A stretch of DNA of 57,483 nucleotides from Gammaproteobacteria bacterium (GTDB taxonomy: Bacteria > Pseudomonadota > Gammaproteobacteria > SZUA-229): assembly GCA_024636785.1 (NCBI GenBank), contig JAGXGK010000041.1, forward strand, positions 1 to 57,483. Reading direction: 5' to 3'. Positions 26,311 to 35,526 of the stretch are shown here, piece by piece. Under the pieces are notes generated by a model, which was not told the DNA's origin, searched no databases, and was given only the letters and a program-made list of their open reading frames with translations. Every line of letters starts with the position of its first letter. Position 1 is the stretch's first letter. A program made the translations under genes and the position numbers.

Positions 26311-26826
26311 TCAATAATTTTGTTTATGGTGAGCAAGGCTATGGCGTAATGCGCGCTCAACTTCTGTATTAAAGCAGGCGAAGATGACATTTTGAATAGC
26401 GCTGCGCTGGGCGGCGGCAAGCATTTCGCTGATAGCAATATCGCAGGCCTGCTCAATCGGATAACCGTAAACGCCACAGCTGATGGCCGGAAAAGCGATG
26501 GACTCAAGCTGGTTCTGATCAGCGATATTAAAACATTCACGGTAGCACGATGCCAGCAGCTCGGCTTCGCGGTGACCGCCGCCGCGCCAGACCGGGCCAA
26601 CGGTATGAATGATATATTTAGACGGCAACCGGTAGCCTCCGGTTATTTTGGCCGCACCGGTTTCGCAACCGTGCAGTGCTCTGCATTCTTCCAGTAGCTC
26701 GGGTCCTGCGGCACGATGAATTGCACCATCGACACCGCCGCCGCCCAGTAACGTGTTGTTGGCGGCATTCACAATCGCATCAACCTCGAGTTCGGTAATG
26801 TCGGCTTGAATGATCTCTATTTTCAT
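26311..26826 (-). CDS. Macrodomain protein, O-acetyl-ADP-ribose deacetylase type
   Basis: The 171-residue protein is a single macrodomain of the YmdB/MacroD class, which hydrolyses O-acetyl-ADP-ribose or removes ADP-ribose from proteins. Key segments are the VNAANN motif near residues 19-24, the [14 protein letters not shown] loop near 28-41, and ISCGVYGYP near 113-121, all intact. It follows mutM by 25 bp and precedes the transporter gene by 9 bp. Sharing a transcript with a DNA glycosylase suggests a stress or repair role, but that is inference. Confidence 0.92.
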   Translation of the reverse strand: MKIEIIQADITELEVDAIVNAANNTLLGGGGVDGAIHRAAGPELLEECRALHGCETGAAKITGGYRLPSKYIIHTVGPVWRGGGHREAELLASCYRECFNIADQNQLESIAFPAISCGVYGYPIEQACDIAISEMLAAAQRSAIQNVIFACFNTEVERALRHSLAHHKQNY

Positions 26827-26851
26827 CTAGTGGACTCCCGCTAACGTTATT

Positions 26852-27670
26852 TTATTTCTGGCAGGTGGTGCAGTAAAAAGTCGAGCGGTTGAGCTGGCTG
26901 ATCTGTTTAATGGCATGGCCGCAGATGTTGCAGGCCTGTTGCGCGCGCCCGTAAACCTGTAGGCGCTGGGCGAAGTAACCGGGCTGGCCGTTTTCACGGC
27001 TGAAGTCACGCAGGGTGGTGCCGCCCTGTTTGATGGCGGCGTCAAGAATATGCCGGATGGCCTCGACCAGTTTGAAGCAGCGCGTCTTCGACAGAGTGCC
27101 AGCCTTGCGGTTGGGGTTGATGCCCGCCAGAAACAGCGCTTCACTGGCGTAGATATTACCCACGCCTACCACCACATGACTGTTCATGATAAAGCTCTTG
27201 ATCGCGCAGCGGCGTTTGCGCGATTGCGCGTAGAGATAGTCAGCGGTGAAGTCTTCGCTCAATGGTTCCGGCCCCAGTTTGGCGAGGAGCTTATGGCTCT
27301 CGACGGGCTCATCGGTGAGCAGGACGCAGCCGAACTTTCTCGGGTCGTTGAGGCGTAATATTTTTTTATTGCTGAAAACGAAATCGATGTGATCGTGCTT
27401 GCCCGCGGGCGTAGCCGCTGTGCAGATGCGTAAACTGCCGGACATGCCCAGATGCAGAATGACGGTTTCGTTGTTGCCAAAACCGAGCAACAGGTATTTG
27501 CCCCGGCGCGACAGCCGGGTCAGTTTCAGGTTGTTGATTCGATCAGGGAGCTGCCCAGGAATCGGCCAGCGAAGCTGATGCTGCCGAATGACCACCGACT
27601 TTATTTTCTTATTAAGAATATGCGGTTCGATGCCGCGGCGGCTGGTTTCGACTTCCGGTAATTCAGGCAT
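26852..27670 (-). CDS. mutM: Formamidopyrimidine-DNA glycosylase
   Basis: Removes oxidised purines such as 8-oxoguanine and cuts the abasic strand. The 272-residue protein has the normal length. It starts MPELPEVET, giving the catalytic Pro2 and Glu3, and has conserved Lys near residue 58 (SRRGKYLLL). A C-terminal zinc finger CNICG...CTTCQ provides the four cysteines. It starts 9 bp after the DUF4340 gene in the same unit. Confidence 0.96.
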   Translation of the reverse strand: MPELPEVETSRRGIEPHILNKKIKSVVIRQHQLRWPIPGQLPDRINNLKLTRLSRRGKYLLLGFGNNETVILHLGMSGSLRICTAATPAGKHDHIDFVFSNKKILRLNDPRKFGCVLLTDEPVESHKLLAKLGPEPLSEDFTADYLYAQSRKRRCAIKSFIMNSHVVVGVGNIYASEALFLAGINPNRKAGTLSKTRCFKLVEAIRHILDAAIKQGGTTLRDFSRENGQPGYFAQRLQVYGRAQQACNICGHAIKQISQLNRSTFYCTTCQK

Positions 27671-27679
27671 GATTAGAAA

Positions 27680-28585
27680 TTACTGTGACTGTATGGTGTG
27701 CAAAAATTCATCGGGTGAGACCTGTAGTGTTTCACTGTGGGAGTCATCATCGGATGCTTTTGCCGTTCCTGGTTTTAACAAGGGTGCGTACTCTTCCAGA
27801 TTGAAATGGTATTCCAGTTTGAGTTCGGGGCGGGCGATGATCAGCCAGGGCGCGTCATCGGTGATGCTGAAACGCAGTGGTGTTTCGCTGTTCTCCAGCC
27901 AGACTTCGATCTCGCCCAGCGATTCGCGCGGCATGTAGTCGTGTACAGCAAATGCCTGCTTATGTGTCCATTGGTAAACAGTTTCAGCAACGGCCTCACT
28001 CGAAATACCATGCCGGCTCTGCCAGTGCCCCTGTGCATCGCGGCTAAGTGTGTCATCGGGCAACACCAGCTTGCTGATTGCAGCGTCGACGGGTAATAAC
28101 TCAGTGGCGATCAGCGTGCCGATTTGTGAAGTGATTAATGGATAGAAATGATCATCGATTAAATGCAGTTGTCCGCCGGTCTTCACATAGCGATATCCGC
28201 TGATGGGGTTGAGTATGCCAAATTCAATCTTGCGGTCATTAAAAGTGATGGACGTTGCTGAATTTGCGAGACCGAATTTTTCCAGATCAAGCTCATCGCC
28301 CGGGTACTGTGCATAGCTGTCGGTTTGCAGCATGCTGAGCAGCGTTTTGATGCGAAACTGATTGGCGGCAATTTCGATGGGCCGGGCCAAACGCCATTGC
28401 CGGTCGTTTCTGGTCAGCACAATTTCGCGCTGCTGGTGTTGAATGTGGATGCGGTTAATGCCGGCGGCAGGTAGCTCAGTGAGTTTTGTTATTTCATCCT
28501 GTTCCACTTCGTCATAGAACAGAAACAGTCCCAGCCCGGTGGCCAGTAACAGCAAAAACAGATTAGTGAGCAGCTGCGAGCGCAT
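27680..28585 (-). CDS. DUF4340 domain protein of an ABC-2 export cluster
   Basis: The 301-residue protein has one N-terminal membrane anchor (NLFLLLLATGLGLFLFY) and a periplasmic region with repeated DUF4340 modules (IHIQHQQREIVLTRNDRQW; ISGYRYVKTGGQLHLI). DUF4340 proteins are regularly found next to GldG-like proteins and ABC-2 transporters. The biochemical role is unknown. It starts two bases after the GldG-like stop. Confidence 0.85.
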   Translation of the reverse strand: MRSQLLTNLFLLLLATGLGLFLFYDEVEQDEITKLTELPAAGINRIHIQHQQREIVLTRNDRQWRLARPIEIAANQFRIKTLLSMLQTDSYAQYPGDELDLEKFGLANSATSITFNDRKIEFGILNPISGYRYVKTGGQLHLIDDHFYPLITSQIGTLIATELLPVDAAISKLVLPDDTLSRDAQGHWQSRHGISSEAVAETVYQWTHKQAFAVHDYMPRESLGEIEVWLENSETPLRFSITDDAPWLIIARPELKLEYHFNLEEYAPLLKPGTAKASDDDSHSETLQVSPDEFLHTIQSQ

Positions 28586-28587
28586 GA

Positions 28588-29985
28588 TCAGCGTCGGCGG
28601 CGACTAAACCAGATAAACAGGCCGATTATCAACAGACTGGCAGGTAACACCACCAGAAAGCCCAGGCCGATGATGAGTATTTGAGTGTCATTGAGTTGCA
28701 GTTTGGTGTCGGCTGCGTTTTTGATTTTGGTGGCGATCAGATCATCATCACCGCTCAGCCAGTCGATGATGTTCAGGCCCAGCGTCAGGTTGGCGCCGAC
28801 ACCAATATAGTTGTTGGCAAGAAAATCGCTGTCGCCGGTAATAATGATGCGTTGCGTGGCTTTTTGAGCGGCGTCGTTAAAGGCGGCGGCATCACGGGGG
28901 AGCGGCCGTTCCAGCGCGAGCACGATCGGCAACGGCCCGCTAACATCGCCCTCGCTGGAATTAAAGACAATGCCATCGACCAGATCCTTAGTCTCAGACC
29001 AGCTCTGCACCAGTGACTGCGCGATAATGCTGCTCTGCCACTGGCTGTTAGCCTCAACAGTGATGCCGCGGCTGATGGGGAAAATGGTGTTGTAGCTGAT
29101 GTTTTGGGTGATCGCATGCGGATGATAGTCCAGCACAGGAATCATCGCGGGGTGCTGGATGCGCAGGGTTTTACGCAGGTTGGTGTTGTTGTCGACAACA
29201 ATGCCGTCCAGAAAATTGATATTCAGCAGGCGGGCAAGTTCACTCAATCCGTTGAGACTGTCGTTGTCCGCGCCGGGGTCCATCATCCATAATAGATTGC
29301 CGCCCCCGATGATATGTTGCTTGATGTGTTCAAGCTCACCTGCGAGCACCGGGCTGGTGGGTGAGGCGATCACCAGCACATCGCTGTCATCCGGCAGCGC
29401 CGCCTGCAATAGATTATGCGCGCGAGCGTTAATGCCTTTGTCGGCAAGCTGGGCGGTGAATTTAGCGAAATCAGCGTTAGCTGTACCCGCAGGCTGGCGT
29501 TCGCCGTGGCCTTCAAGGAACAGCAGTGTACGTTCACCGCTATGACTGAGTCGTTGTAGTGCGCTGCTGATCACGCCTTCACTCAGTGAGTTCACGATTT
29601 CACTGCGGTTTTTATATTTGATCACGGTCTGGCCGTATCGCGTTACCTGATCCAGTTCGGCCAGCTCAATATCAATGTCGGGATTAATCAGCTTGAAATT
29701 AAAGTCATCCTTCACCTGTTTGTAACGGTTGAGTATTTCGCTCACCGCCATTTTCATGGTGGGGTCGTCCTGCAGATATACATTAACTGTCACCGGTGCC
29801 TCCATGGCGCGTAACAGATTAATGCTGCCCTGAGATAAAGTGTTACGCTGGCCTGCCGTCCAGTCGTACTGAAAGCTGTATTTCTGGCTGGTCCAGGCCA
29901 GCAGTCCAACCACGCTGAGCAACAGCAGGGTGAAAATGATTTTCTGTAACTGTAATTGCAGACGTATGTTTTTAGAGATTTTCAT
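28588..29985 (-). CDS. GldG-like ABC transporter auxiliary protein
   Basis: The 465-residue protein has an N-terminal membrane helix, a large extracytoplasmic Rossmann-like region (GldG/ABC_transp_aux, with VNVYLQDDPTMKMAVSEIL, LLFLEGHGERQP, LLWMMDPG and VVDNN), and a C-terminal membrane helix followed by a basic RRRR tail. In Bacteroidetes, GldG works with GldA and GldF in gliding; in proteobacteria similar sets exist without gliding and their cargo is unknown. It is followed closely by DUF4340. Confidence 0.88.
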   Translation of the reverse strand: MKISKNIRLQLQLQKIIFTLLLLSVVGLLAWTSQKYSFQYDWTAGQRNTLSQGSINLLRAMEAPVTVNVYLQDDPTMKMAVSEILNRYKQVKDDFNFKLINPDIDIELAELDQVTRYGQTVIKYKNRSEIVNSLSEGVISSALQRLSHSGERTLLFLEGHGERQPAGTANADFAKFTAQLADKGINARAHNLLQAALPDDSDVLVIASPTSPVLAGELEHIKQHIIGGGNLLWMMDPGADNDSLNGLSELARLLNINFLDGIVVDNNTNLRKTLRIQHPAMIPVLDYHPHAITQNISYNTIFPISRGITVEANSQWQSSIIAQSLVQSWSETKDLVDGIVFNSSEGDVSGPLPIVLALERPLPRDAAAFNDAAQKATQRIIITGDSDFLANNYIGVGANLTLGLNIIDWLSGDDDLIATKIKNAADTKLQLNDTQILIIGLGFLVVLPASLLIIGLFIWFSRRRR

Positions 29986-30003
29986 GTATCAGGAATCTTG
30001 CTG

Positions 30004-30753
30004 TTATCGATGCAGGCGCGCGGCATCCATCTGACGGATACTGAGCAGCAGAAAGGTGGCTATAAACAAAATAAAATAAGCCAGGTCGACGCTGTTTACC
30101 AGGCCACGTAAAAACGGGCTGATGTGATGGGTGAGCGAAATATAGCTGAAAACACTCTCGCTGCCGATATCGCCGCCGTTACGTTCCAGCATCCATAGCA
30201 ATAACAGCAGGCCAAACGTACTGATCGCCGCGACCACCGGGTTGGCAGTGAGGGAGGAAAGAAAAATCCCCGCTGCAGCAAAGGCGCTCAATAACAGTAT
30301 TAATCCCAGCAGCCCCGCCGCCAGTTTACCGAGATCGAGCTCGGTGCCGATTATCAGTGATAGCGGCATCAGACTGATCATGCCGACAAGTATCAGATAG
30401 AACAGGACAATGCCCAGAAATTTTCCCAGTACAATTTCACTGATGCTGACGGGTGCGGAGAGCAGCAGCGAGAGGGTGCCATTGCGGCGCTCTTCGCTGA
30501 TCAGGCGCATGGTTAACAGGGGTGAAATCATCAGCAGAATCACGCTGGCAATTTCCAGCATGGGCGCGACCACCAGATCGGTGACGCCGGGGGCGTTATC
30601 CAGGGTGGCGAGCTCTTTCTGAATGGAAAAGAACACATCAATCTGGGAAAGAAATATCCAGGCCAGAATCAGCTGGGTTACCGCCAGCACCGTCCATGCC
30701 AACGGCGATAGAAACATGCTGCGCAACTCCCGCAGGGCAATGTTTAAAATCAT
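30004..30753 (-). CDS. ABC-2 type permease (GldF-like)
   Basis: The 249-residue membrane protein has about six hydrophobic segments and the ABC-2 core MRLISEERRNGTLSLLLSAPVS near residues 83-104, described here by position. It starts with an ATG overlapping the ATPase stop by four bases, so coupling is tight. It should form the transmembrane channel with the ATPase below and the GldG-like and DUF4340 partners. Confidence 0.9.
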   Translation of the reverse strand: MILNIALRELRSMFLSPLAWTVLAVTQLILAWIFLSQIDVFFSIQKELATLDNAPGVTDLVVAPMLEIASVILLMISPLLTMRLISEERRNGTLSLLLSAPVSISEIVLGKFLGIVLFYLILVGMISLMPLSLIIGTELDLGKLAAGLLGLILLLSAFAAAGIFLSSLTANPVVAAISTFGLLLLLWMLERNGGDIGSESVFSYISLTHHISPFLRGLVNSVDLAYFILFIATFLLLSIRQMDAARLHR

Positions 30754-31688
30754 GCTCTCACCTCCATGTGGTTATGTTCATCGCTCAGAGTGAGATCGAT
30801 AAAAATCTGTTCCAGCGTATGTTGATGCGGCGTCAGTTTAATTAGCCCCCAGTTGTTCGCCACCGCCGCATTGGCAATGTTTTCAGCCTTTACCTGTTCG
30901 GTATGCACCAGGAAAGTATGGTCGTCTAGACGCTCAACACTGTTGATGTCTGCCGTGTCGTATAACTGGTTGACGCCGGGCGGGCGCAGCAGCGTGACTT
31001 CGTAAAAGCCGTGGGTATCTCCGCCGCGCAGCTCATCCATCTTCGCTTCGTAGACCAGCCGGCCTTTGTTGATAATCTGCACGCGATTACACACCGCCTC
31101 GACCTCGGGCAAAATATGGGTGCACAAAATAATACCGTGTTCTTTGCCCAGCTCGACGATCAGTTCACGAATCTCGCGAATCTGATTGGGGTCAAGGCCG
31201 ACGGTGGGCTCATCCAGAATAATGATGCGGGGCGAGTGCACAATCGCCTGAGCGATACCTACGCGCTGCTGATAACCCTTGGAGAGGTTGCCGATCAGGC
31301 GGCGGCCCGACTCTTTTAAACCGCAGCGTGTTTTGGCCAGATTGATGGCATCGCTAATGCGGGATTTTTCGATGCGGTGAAGGCGGGCGCAGTAACGCAG
31401 GTATTCATCCACCGTCATCTCTTTATAGAGCGGAGGTTGTTCCGGCAGATAACCTATTTCCGCTTTGGCGCGTTTGGGGTTGTCGAGTAGATCAAAACCG
31501 TGAATATGAATCTCACCTGCACTGGGCGCCAGATTTCCGCTCAGCATCTGCATGGTGGAGGACTTGCCGGCACCATTGGGGCCGAGAAAGCCGAGAATAT
31601 CACCGGTTTTGAGGGTGAAGCTGATGTCGTCCACGGCGCGATGATGGCCATAATAGCAGACAAGATTATTAACGGTGACCAGAGACAT
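30750..31688 (-). CDS. ABC transporter ATP-binding protein (GldA/CcmA-like)
   Basis: The 312-residue ATPase has Walker A (GPNGAGKSS, near residues 38-46), signature (LSKGYQQRVG), Walker B (IIILDEPTVGLD) and a D-loop, then a C-terminal regulatory domain of about 90 residues seen in ABC-2 exporters. It heads a seven-gene minus-strand unit: ATPase, permease, GldG-like, DUF4340, mutM, macrodomain, SLC13-type transporter, with spacings from a four-base overlap to 25 bp. Confidence 0.93.
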   Translation of the reverse strand: MSLVTVNNLVCYYGHHRAVDDISFTLKTGDILGFLGPNGAGKSSTMQMLSGNLAPSAGEIHIHGFDLLDNPKRAKAEIGYLPEQPPLYKEMTVDEYLRYCARLHRIEKSRISDAINLAKTRCGLKESGRRLIGNLSKGYQQRVGIAQAIVHSPRIIILDEPTVGLDPNQIREIRELIVELGKEHGIILCTHILPEVEAVCNRVQIINKGRLVYEAKMDELRGGDTHGFYEVTLLRPPGVNQLYDTADINSVERLDDHTFLVHTEQVKAENIANAAVANNWGLIKLTPHQHTLEQIFIDLTLSDEHNHMEVRA

Positions 31689-31780
31689 GCGGGCTATTAT
31701 TCCTGATTTAAACGGGCTTGCAAGTGAAATTCATTATAGTTTTTGTGCTTCAGAAGGCTGTCAGATACAGGATGAACTGG

Positions 31781-31846
31781 CTGCGGAAGTGGGAGAGCGG
31801 CCAAAATCTCCCGCTCCCTCGCTTCATCCCCCTAAACCCGATAGCC
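31781..31846. repeat. Dispersed intergenic repeat, copy 2
   Basis: The reverse complement matches 22818-22867: GGCTATCGGGTTTAGGGGGA at one end and CTCTCCCACTTCCGCAG at the other, with a longer middle. It occupies the 329-bp spacer 31689-32017 between divergent genes. The rest of that spacer holds only a small AATCCGA/TCGGATT hairpin at 31878-31900. Confidence 0.65.
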
Positions 31847-32017
31847 TCCTAACACAGCGACAGATTGTGCATGAATAAATCCGATGAGCCAAGTCGGATT
31901 CGATTTCTGTTAACTGCATGACGCCATGCGCTTTAATCGAGTTTTCGGCGTAAATCCGTGAGCGGAATAAAGTAATGTTTCCGGTGCAGTCATAAAGTGT
32001 AATGTTCGCATATTCAT

Positions 32018-33832
32018 ATGATTGTAATAACAATTCGCTACAGTAGCAGCATGGAAAATTGTGAACAGAATAACGTTATGCCTGTTGGTCTGGAATCGTG
32101 TCTGGATAATATCATACGGGAAGAAAAGTTGATGGTGCTGTTCCAGCCCATCGTCAATAACAAAGCGTGTGAAATTTACGGTTACGAAGCCCTGATTCGC
32201 GGCCCGTCAGATAGCGCCTTGCATTCTCCGCTCAGTCTGTTCGAAACGGCGGTACGTTACGGACGCATGGTCGAGCTGGAGCAGCTGTGTCGTGAGATCG
32301 CCATCAGGCAATTCAAGCTGCTTAATCTGCCGGGCAAGCTGTTTCTTAATGCCAGTCCCGAGACATTGACGCAGCCAGATTATCGCTCCGGCAGTACCCT
32401 GCATGCATTGCAAGAAATGGGATCATCTCCTAAAGATGTTGTTATTGAGCTCACCGAGCAGTATCCGATGGAAGATTATGATCTGCTGCGCGATGCGCTG
32501 CATCATTATAAGAAGATGGGATTCAAAATCGCCATTGATGACCTGGGTGCTGGCTACGCCGGCCTACGTATGTGGTCAGAGCTTCGACCCGATTATGTCA
32601 AGATCGATCGCCATTTTATGCAGGATATTGATGAAGACAAGGTCAAGCAGGAGTTTGTCCGTTCGATTCAGAATATCGCCCGCGAGCTGGGTTGTCGGGT
32701 GATTGGTGAAGGCGTTGAGACCGCAGGAGAGTATCGGGTCATCAGTAGCATGGGCGTGGAGTTTATTCAGGGCTACTATTTCGCCCGCCCCTCAGCGTTG
32801 CCGAAGATAAGCGTGCCGCGACGACTGTTTAGGCAGATGCCTGAGAGTTTTTATCGTCATAGCGGGAGCGGCTATCTTTTCAAAAGCATTGGTGAATTAA
32901 TGCAGCGGGTGCCGAGCATCAGCTCGGTGTCCACCGTTGAAGAAGCTACGCAAATGTTTCATCGTATACCGCAACTGGATAGCCTGCCAGTGGTCGATGG
33001 TCGCCGGGCGCTGGGACTGGTCCGGCGCAGTACACTCAGTCAGCTGGCGCTGAGCCGTTATGGCAGGGATCTGCATGGCAAAAAGCACATCGGTCAGTTT
33101 ATTGATAACAATACCCTGATACTGGAGTCATACCTGCCGATTGAAGAGGCCAGCAGTCTGGTCAGTGAGCAGATGCAGCAGAACAAGGAGCTGGAATTTG
33201 TTATCACCGAAGAGGGCTATTACTGTGGCATAGGTTCGGTTATCGACCTGCTCAAAGTGATCACTCAGTTACAGATACGCAATGCCCGCTACGCCAATCC
33301 GCTCACCCTGTTGCCAGGCAATGTCCCTATCTACGAAGAGCTGGATTATTTATTGAACGAAGAAGAGCAGTTTGTAGTGTGTTATTTTGATCTGGATAAC
33401 TTTAAGCCCTATAACGACACCTACGGTTATGAGAAAGGAGACAAGGTGCTAAAGGGGCTCGCTGAACTGCTGCGCGATGGCATTGATGAGAAACACGATT
33501 TTGTCGGTCACGTGGGTGGTGATGATTTTATTCTGATTTTTCTCAGCGCCGACTGGCAGAGTCGCTGCCAGTCGATATTGGATAAGTTTGAACAGAAGGT
33601 GAAGGGCTATTATCAGCGTAAGGATCTGGAGCAGGCCGGGATCTGGTCGCAGGATCGCACCGGGAAGCACTGCTTCTTTCCCCTGCTCAGTCTTTCGATT
33701 GGCTGCGTGCATCCTAATCCCGCTACCTGCAAAAGTCATCATGATATCGCCACACTTGCCAGTGCGGCCAAGCACATGGCAAAAAAGCAGACGGGTAACT
33801 CCATGTTTGTCGAGCAGCGCCGTCAGCCCTGA
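32018..33832 (+). CDS. EAL-CBS-GGDEF cyclic-di-GMP enzyme
   Basis: A 604-residue cytoplasmic protein with a phosphodiesterase domain first. The EAL domain (about 40-275) keeps the catalytic set: EALIRG, Asn in LFLNAS, Glu in IELTEQ, IDDLGAGYAG, DYVKID, GEGVETAGE and FIQGYYF, so it should hydrolyse cyclic di-GMP. A CBS-pair region (about 285-410) may sense adenyl nucleotides. The C-terminal GGDEF domain (about 425-600) has GGDDF and lacks an RxxD inhibitory site. This order is a known subclass. The start may instead be the ATG at 32051 (MENCEQNN); neither has a strong ribosome-binding site. Confidence 0.92.
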   Translation: MIVITIRYSSSMENCEQNNVMPVGLESCLDNIIREEKLMVLFQPIVNNKACEIYGYEALIRGPSDSALHSPLSLFETAVRYGRMVELEQLCREIAIRQFKLLNLPGKLFLNASPETLTQPDYRSGSTLHALQEMGSSPKDVVIELTEQYPMEDYDLLRDALHHYKKMGFKIAIDDLGAGYAGLRMWSELRPDYVKIDRHFMQDIDEDKVKQEFVRSIQNIARELGCRVIGEGVETAGEYRVISSMGVEFIQGYYFARPSALPKISVPRRLFRQMPESFYRHSGSGYLFKSIGELMQRVPSISSVSTVEEATQMFHRIPQLDSLPVVDGRRALGLVRRSTLSQLALSRYGRDLHGKKHIGQFIDNNTLILESYLPIEEASSLVSEQMQQNKELEFVITEEGYYCGIGSVIDLLKVITQLQIRNARYANPLTLLPGNVPIYEELDYLLNEEEQFVVCYFDLDNFKPYNDTYGYEKGDKVLKGLAELLRDGIDEKHDFVGHVGGDDFILIFLSADWQSRCQSILDKFEQKVKGYYQRKDLEQAGIWSQDRTGKHCFFPLLSLSIGCVHPNPATCKSHHDIATLASAAKHMAKKQTGNSMFVEQRRQP

Positions 33833-33851
33833 AAAATAGCCGTGATTAAAT

Positions 33852-35345
33852 TTACCTGGCCTGGCGTTTATTGGCGATGCCGGTTTTGTTGATTTTCTGC
33901 TGCGATCTTATCAGCGCATCAAAGTTTGATTTTTCACCCGAGTTTAAAAAATCCGCTCTCAGCTTTTCGCTCACAGTCGCTTCAGCCAGGTTCATTTCCT
34001 GCGTCAGAATGTTGTATAGCAGGGCGAACAGGCGCTTCAATGAGATTTTCCAGGTGCTGCCTTCGCGCTGATAGAGTGAGTCGCTGAGGTGCAGGAAATT
34101 GTCAAAAGCCGAGTGGCGGAGTATCAGCGGCAGGGTGTTTTGGAAACGGCCCGAGTTGGCGATCATGTCCCAGTAGCGGGCAAAACGATTGACCGTTTGC
34201 AGGGTATAAAAATCAATGTTGCGCGTGCTCAGAATATTGTAAGGCGCCTGCGGGTTGTAACGCAGCTGATAAATTTCATTGTGCCGGTTGATGGGCGCAC
34301 CGCGCAGACGCTTGAGTATGCCCAGCTGAATTTCATGCGGGTTGAGTGCGACCAGTCGATCAAAGCTGCGGGCAAAGTTTTCCAGGGTGTCGCCGGGCAG
34401 GCCGAAGATCAGGTCGGCGTGAATGTAGGCCTGTGATTCGGTGCGCAGCCACGCCAGATTGGCGCAGGACTTTTCATTGTCCTGCTTGCGGCTGATCAGC
34501 ACCTGAATGGCCGGGTCAAAAGTCTGGATGCCGATCTCAAACTGCAGGGAGTGTTCGGGAAATTTCCGGATGCTTTCCTTGAGCTTATCGGGCAGATTAT
34601 CAGGTACCACTTCAAAATGCAGATACAGGTCGTCGCTCATGCGTTGTAGAAAAAATTCCAGAATGGCGACGCTGGTGCTGACTTTTAAATTGAAGGTGCG
34701 GTCGATGAATTTGAAATTACGTGCGCCGCGCTGGTGTAGCACAGCTATGGCCTGAAGAAATTTTTCCAGCTGGAAAGGTTTGGCGGTTTTGTCCAGCGAC
34801 GACAGGCAGAACTCGCATTTGAAAGGGCAGCCGCGCGAAGCTTCGACGTAGATCATGCGGTTGCGGATATCTTCATCGCTGTAATAGGCGTAGGGCAGTT
34901 CGAGCTTATCGAGGGCGACGATCTCGGCGGCGATGATCTTTTCCGGCGGCGCGTCGCCTGCCAGCAACTGCGCGCAGAGCTTTCTGAAACTGATTTCACC
35001 CGCGCCTTCGATCACATAATCAGCCAGTTTGACGACTTCGGGGTGATCCGGATGGTGACTGACCTCCGGCCCGCCGAGCACGATCAGCGTTGTGGGCGAA
35101 ATCTGCTTGAGCAGGGCCACGGTCTGGCTGACTTCGGCCACATTCCAGATATACACACCGAAGCCGATAATGGCCGGATTGTGGCGCAGCAGGTTCTCGG
35201 CAATATCCATGGGGCGCTGGCGAATGGTGAACTCCTGTAACCGGGCGCGCGCCTGCAAATCGCCCAGATTGGCGTATAGATAACGCAGGCCGAAGGCGGC
35301 ATGGATATAACGGGCGTTGAGCGTGGTGAGTAGAATATCAGCCAT
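33852..35345 (-). CDS. B12-binding-domain radical SAM protein
   Basis: The 497-residue protein begins with a cobalamin-binding-like Rossmann domain (LLTTLNARYIHAAFGLRYL; LGGPEVS near 95), followed by a radical SAM core with the cluster motif CPFKCEFC near residues 177-184. A DUF4080-type C-terminal region with KRLRGAP follows. Relatives perform unassigned methylations or other radical chemistry, and the substrate is unknown. The N-terminal domain lacks the classic DxHxxG motif, so cobalamin may bind base-on or not at all. It is a single gene, convergent with the EAL-GGDEF gene. Confidence 0.88.
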   Translation of the reverse strand: MADILLTTLNARYIHAAFGLRYLYANLGDLQARARLQEFTIRQRPMDIAENLLRHNPAIIGFGVYIWNVAEVSQTVALLKQISPTTLIVLGGPEVSHHPDHPEVVKLADYVIEGAGEISFRKLCAQLLAGDAPPEKIIAAEIVALDKLELPYAYYSDEDIRNRMIYVEASRGCPFKCEFCLSSLDKTAKPFQLEKFLQAIAVLHQRGARNFKFIDRTFNLKVSTSVAILEFFLQRMSDDLYLHFEVVPDNLPDKLKESIRKFPEHSLQFEIGIQTFDPAIQVLISRKQDNEKSCANLAWLRTESQAYIHADLIFGLPGDTLENFARSFDRLVALNPHEIQLGILKRLRGAPINRHNEIYQLRYNPQAPYNILSTRNIDFYTLQTVNRFARYWDMIANSGRFQNTLPLILRHSAFDNFLHLSDSLYQREGSTWKISLKRLFALLYNILTQEMNLAEATVSEKLRADFLNSGEKSNFDALIRSQQKINKTGIANKRQAR

Positions 35346-35526
35346 AGTCGGCGCTATAGTGTTGCGCGGGGTGCAGCCGGGTCGGCTTCAGTCAGAAAAG
35401 CGTATTTTACACATAATAAGGTAGCGCCATGGTCGGCTGAAGTCCCTGTTTTTAGTTGCTTTATTTTATAACTGAGAAGCATTATTTTTTATGATAGAGT
35501 GAAATATGTTTTTTAACGGAGAGAAA

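Noticed and set aside
32018-33832. Degenerate (inactive) EAL domain because of the DDLGAGYAG loop
   Set aside because: The two Asp residues and all other metal and catalytic positions are present; variation at the Phe and Thr of this loop is common in active enzymes.
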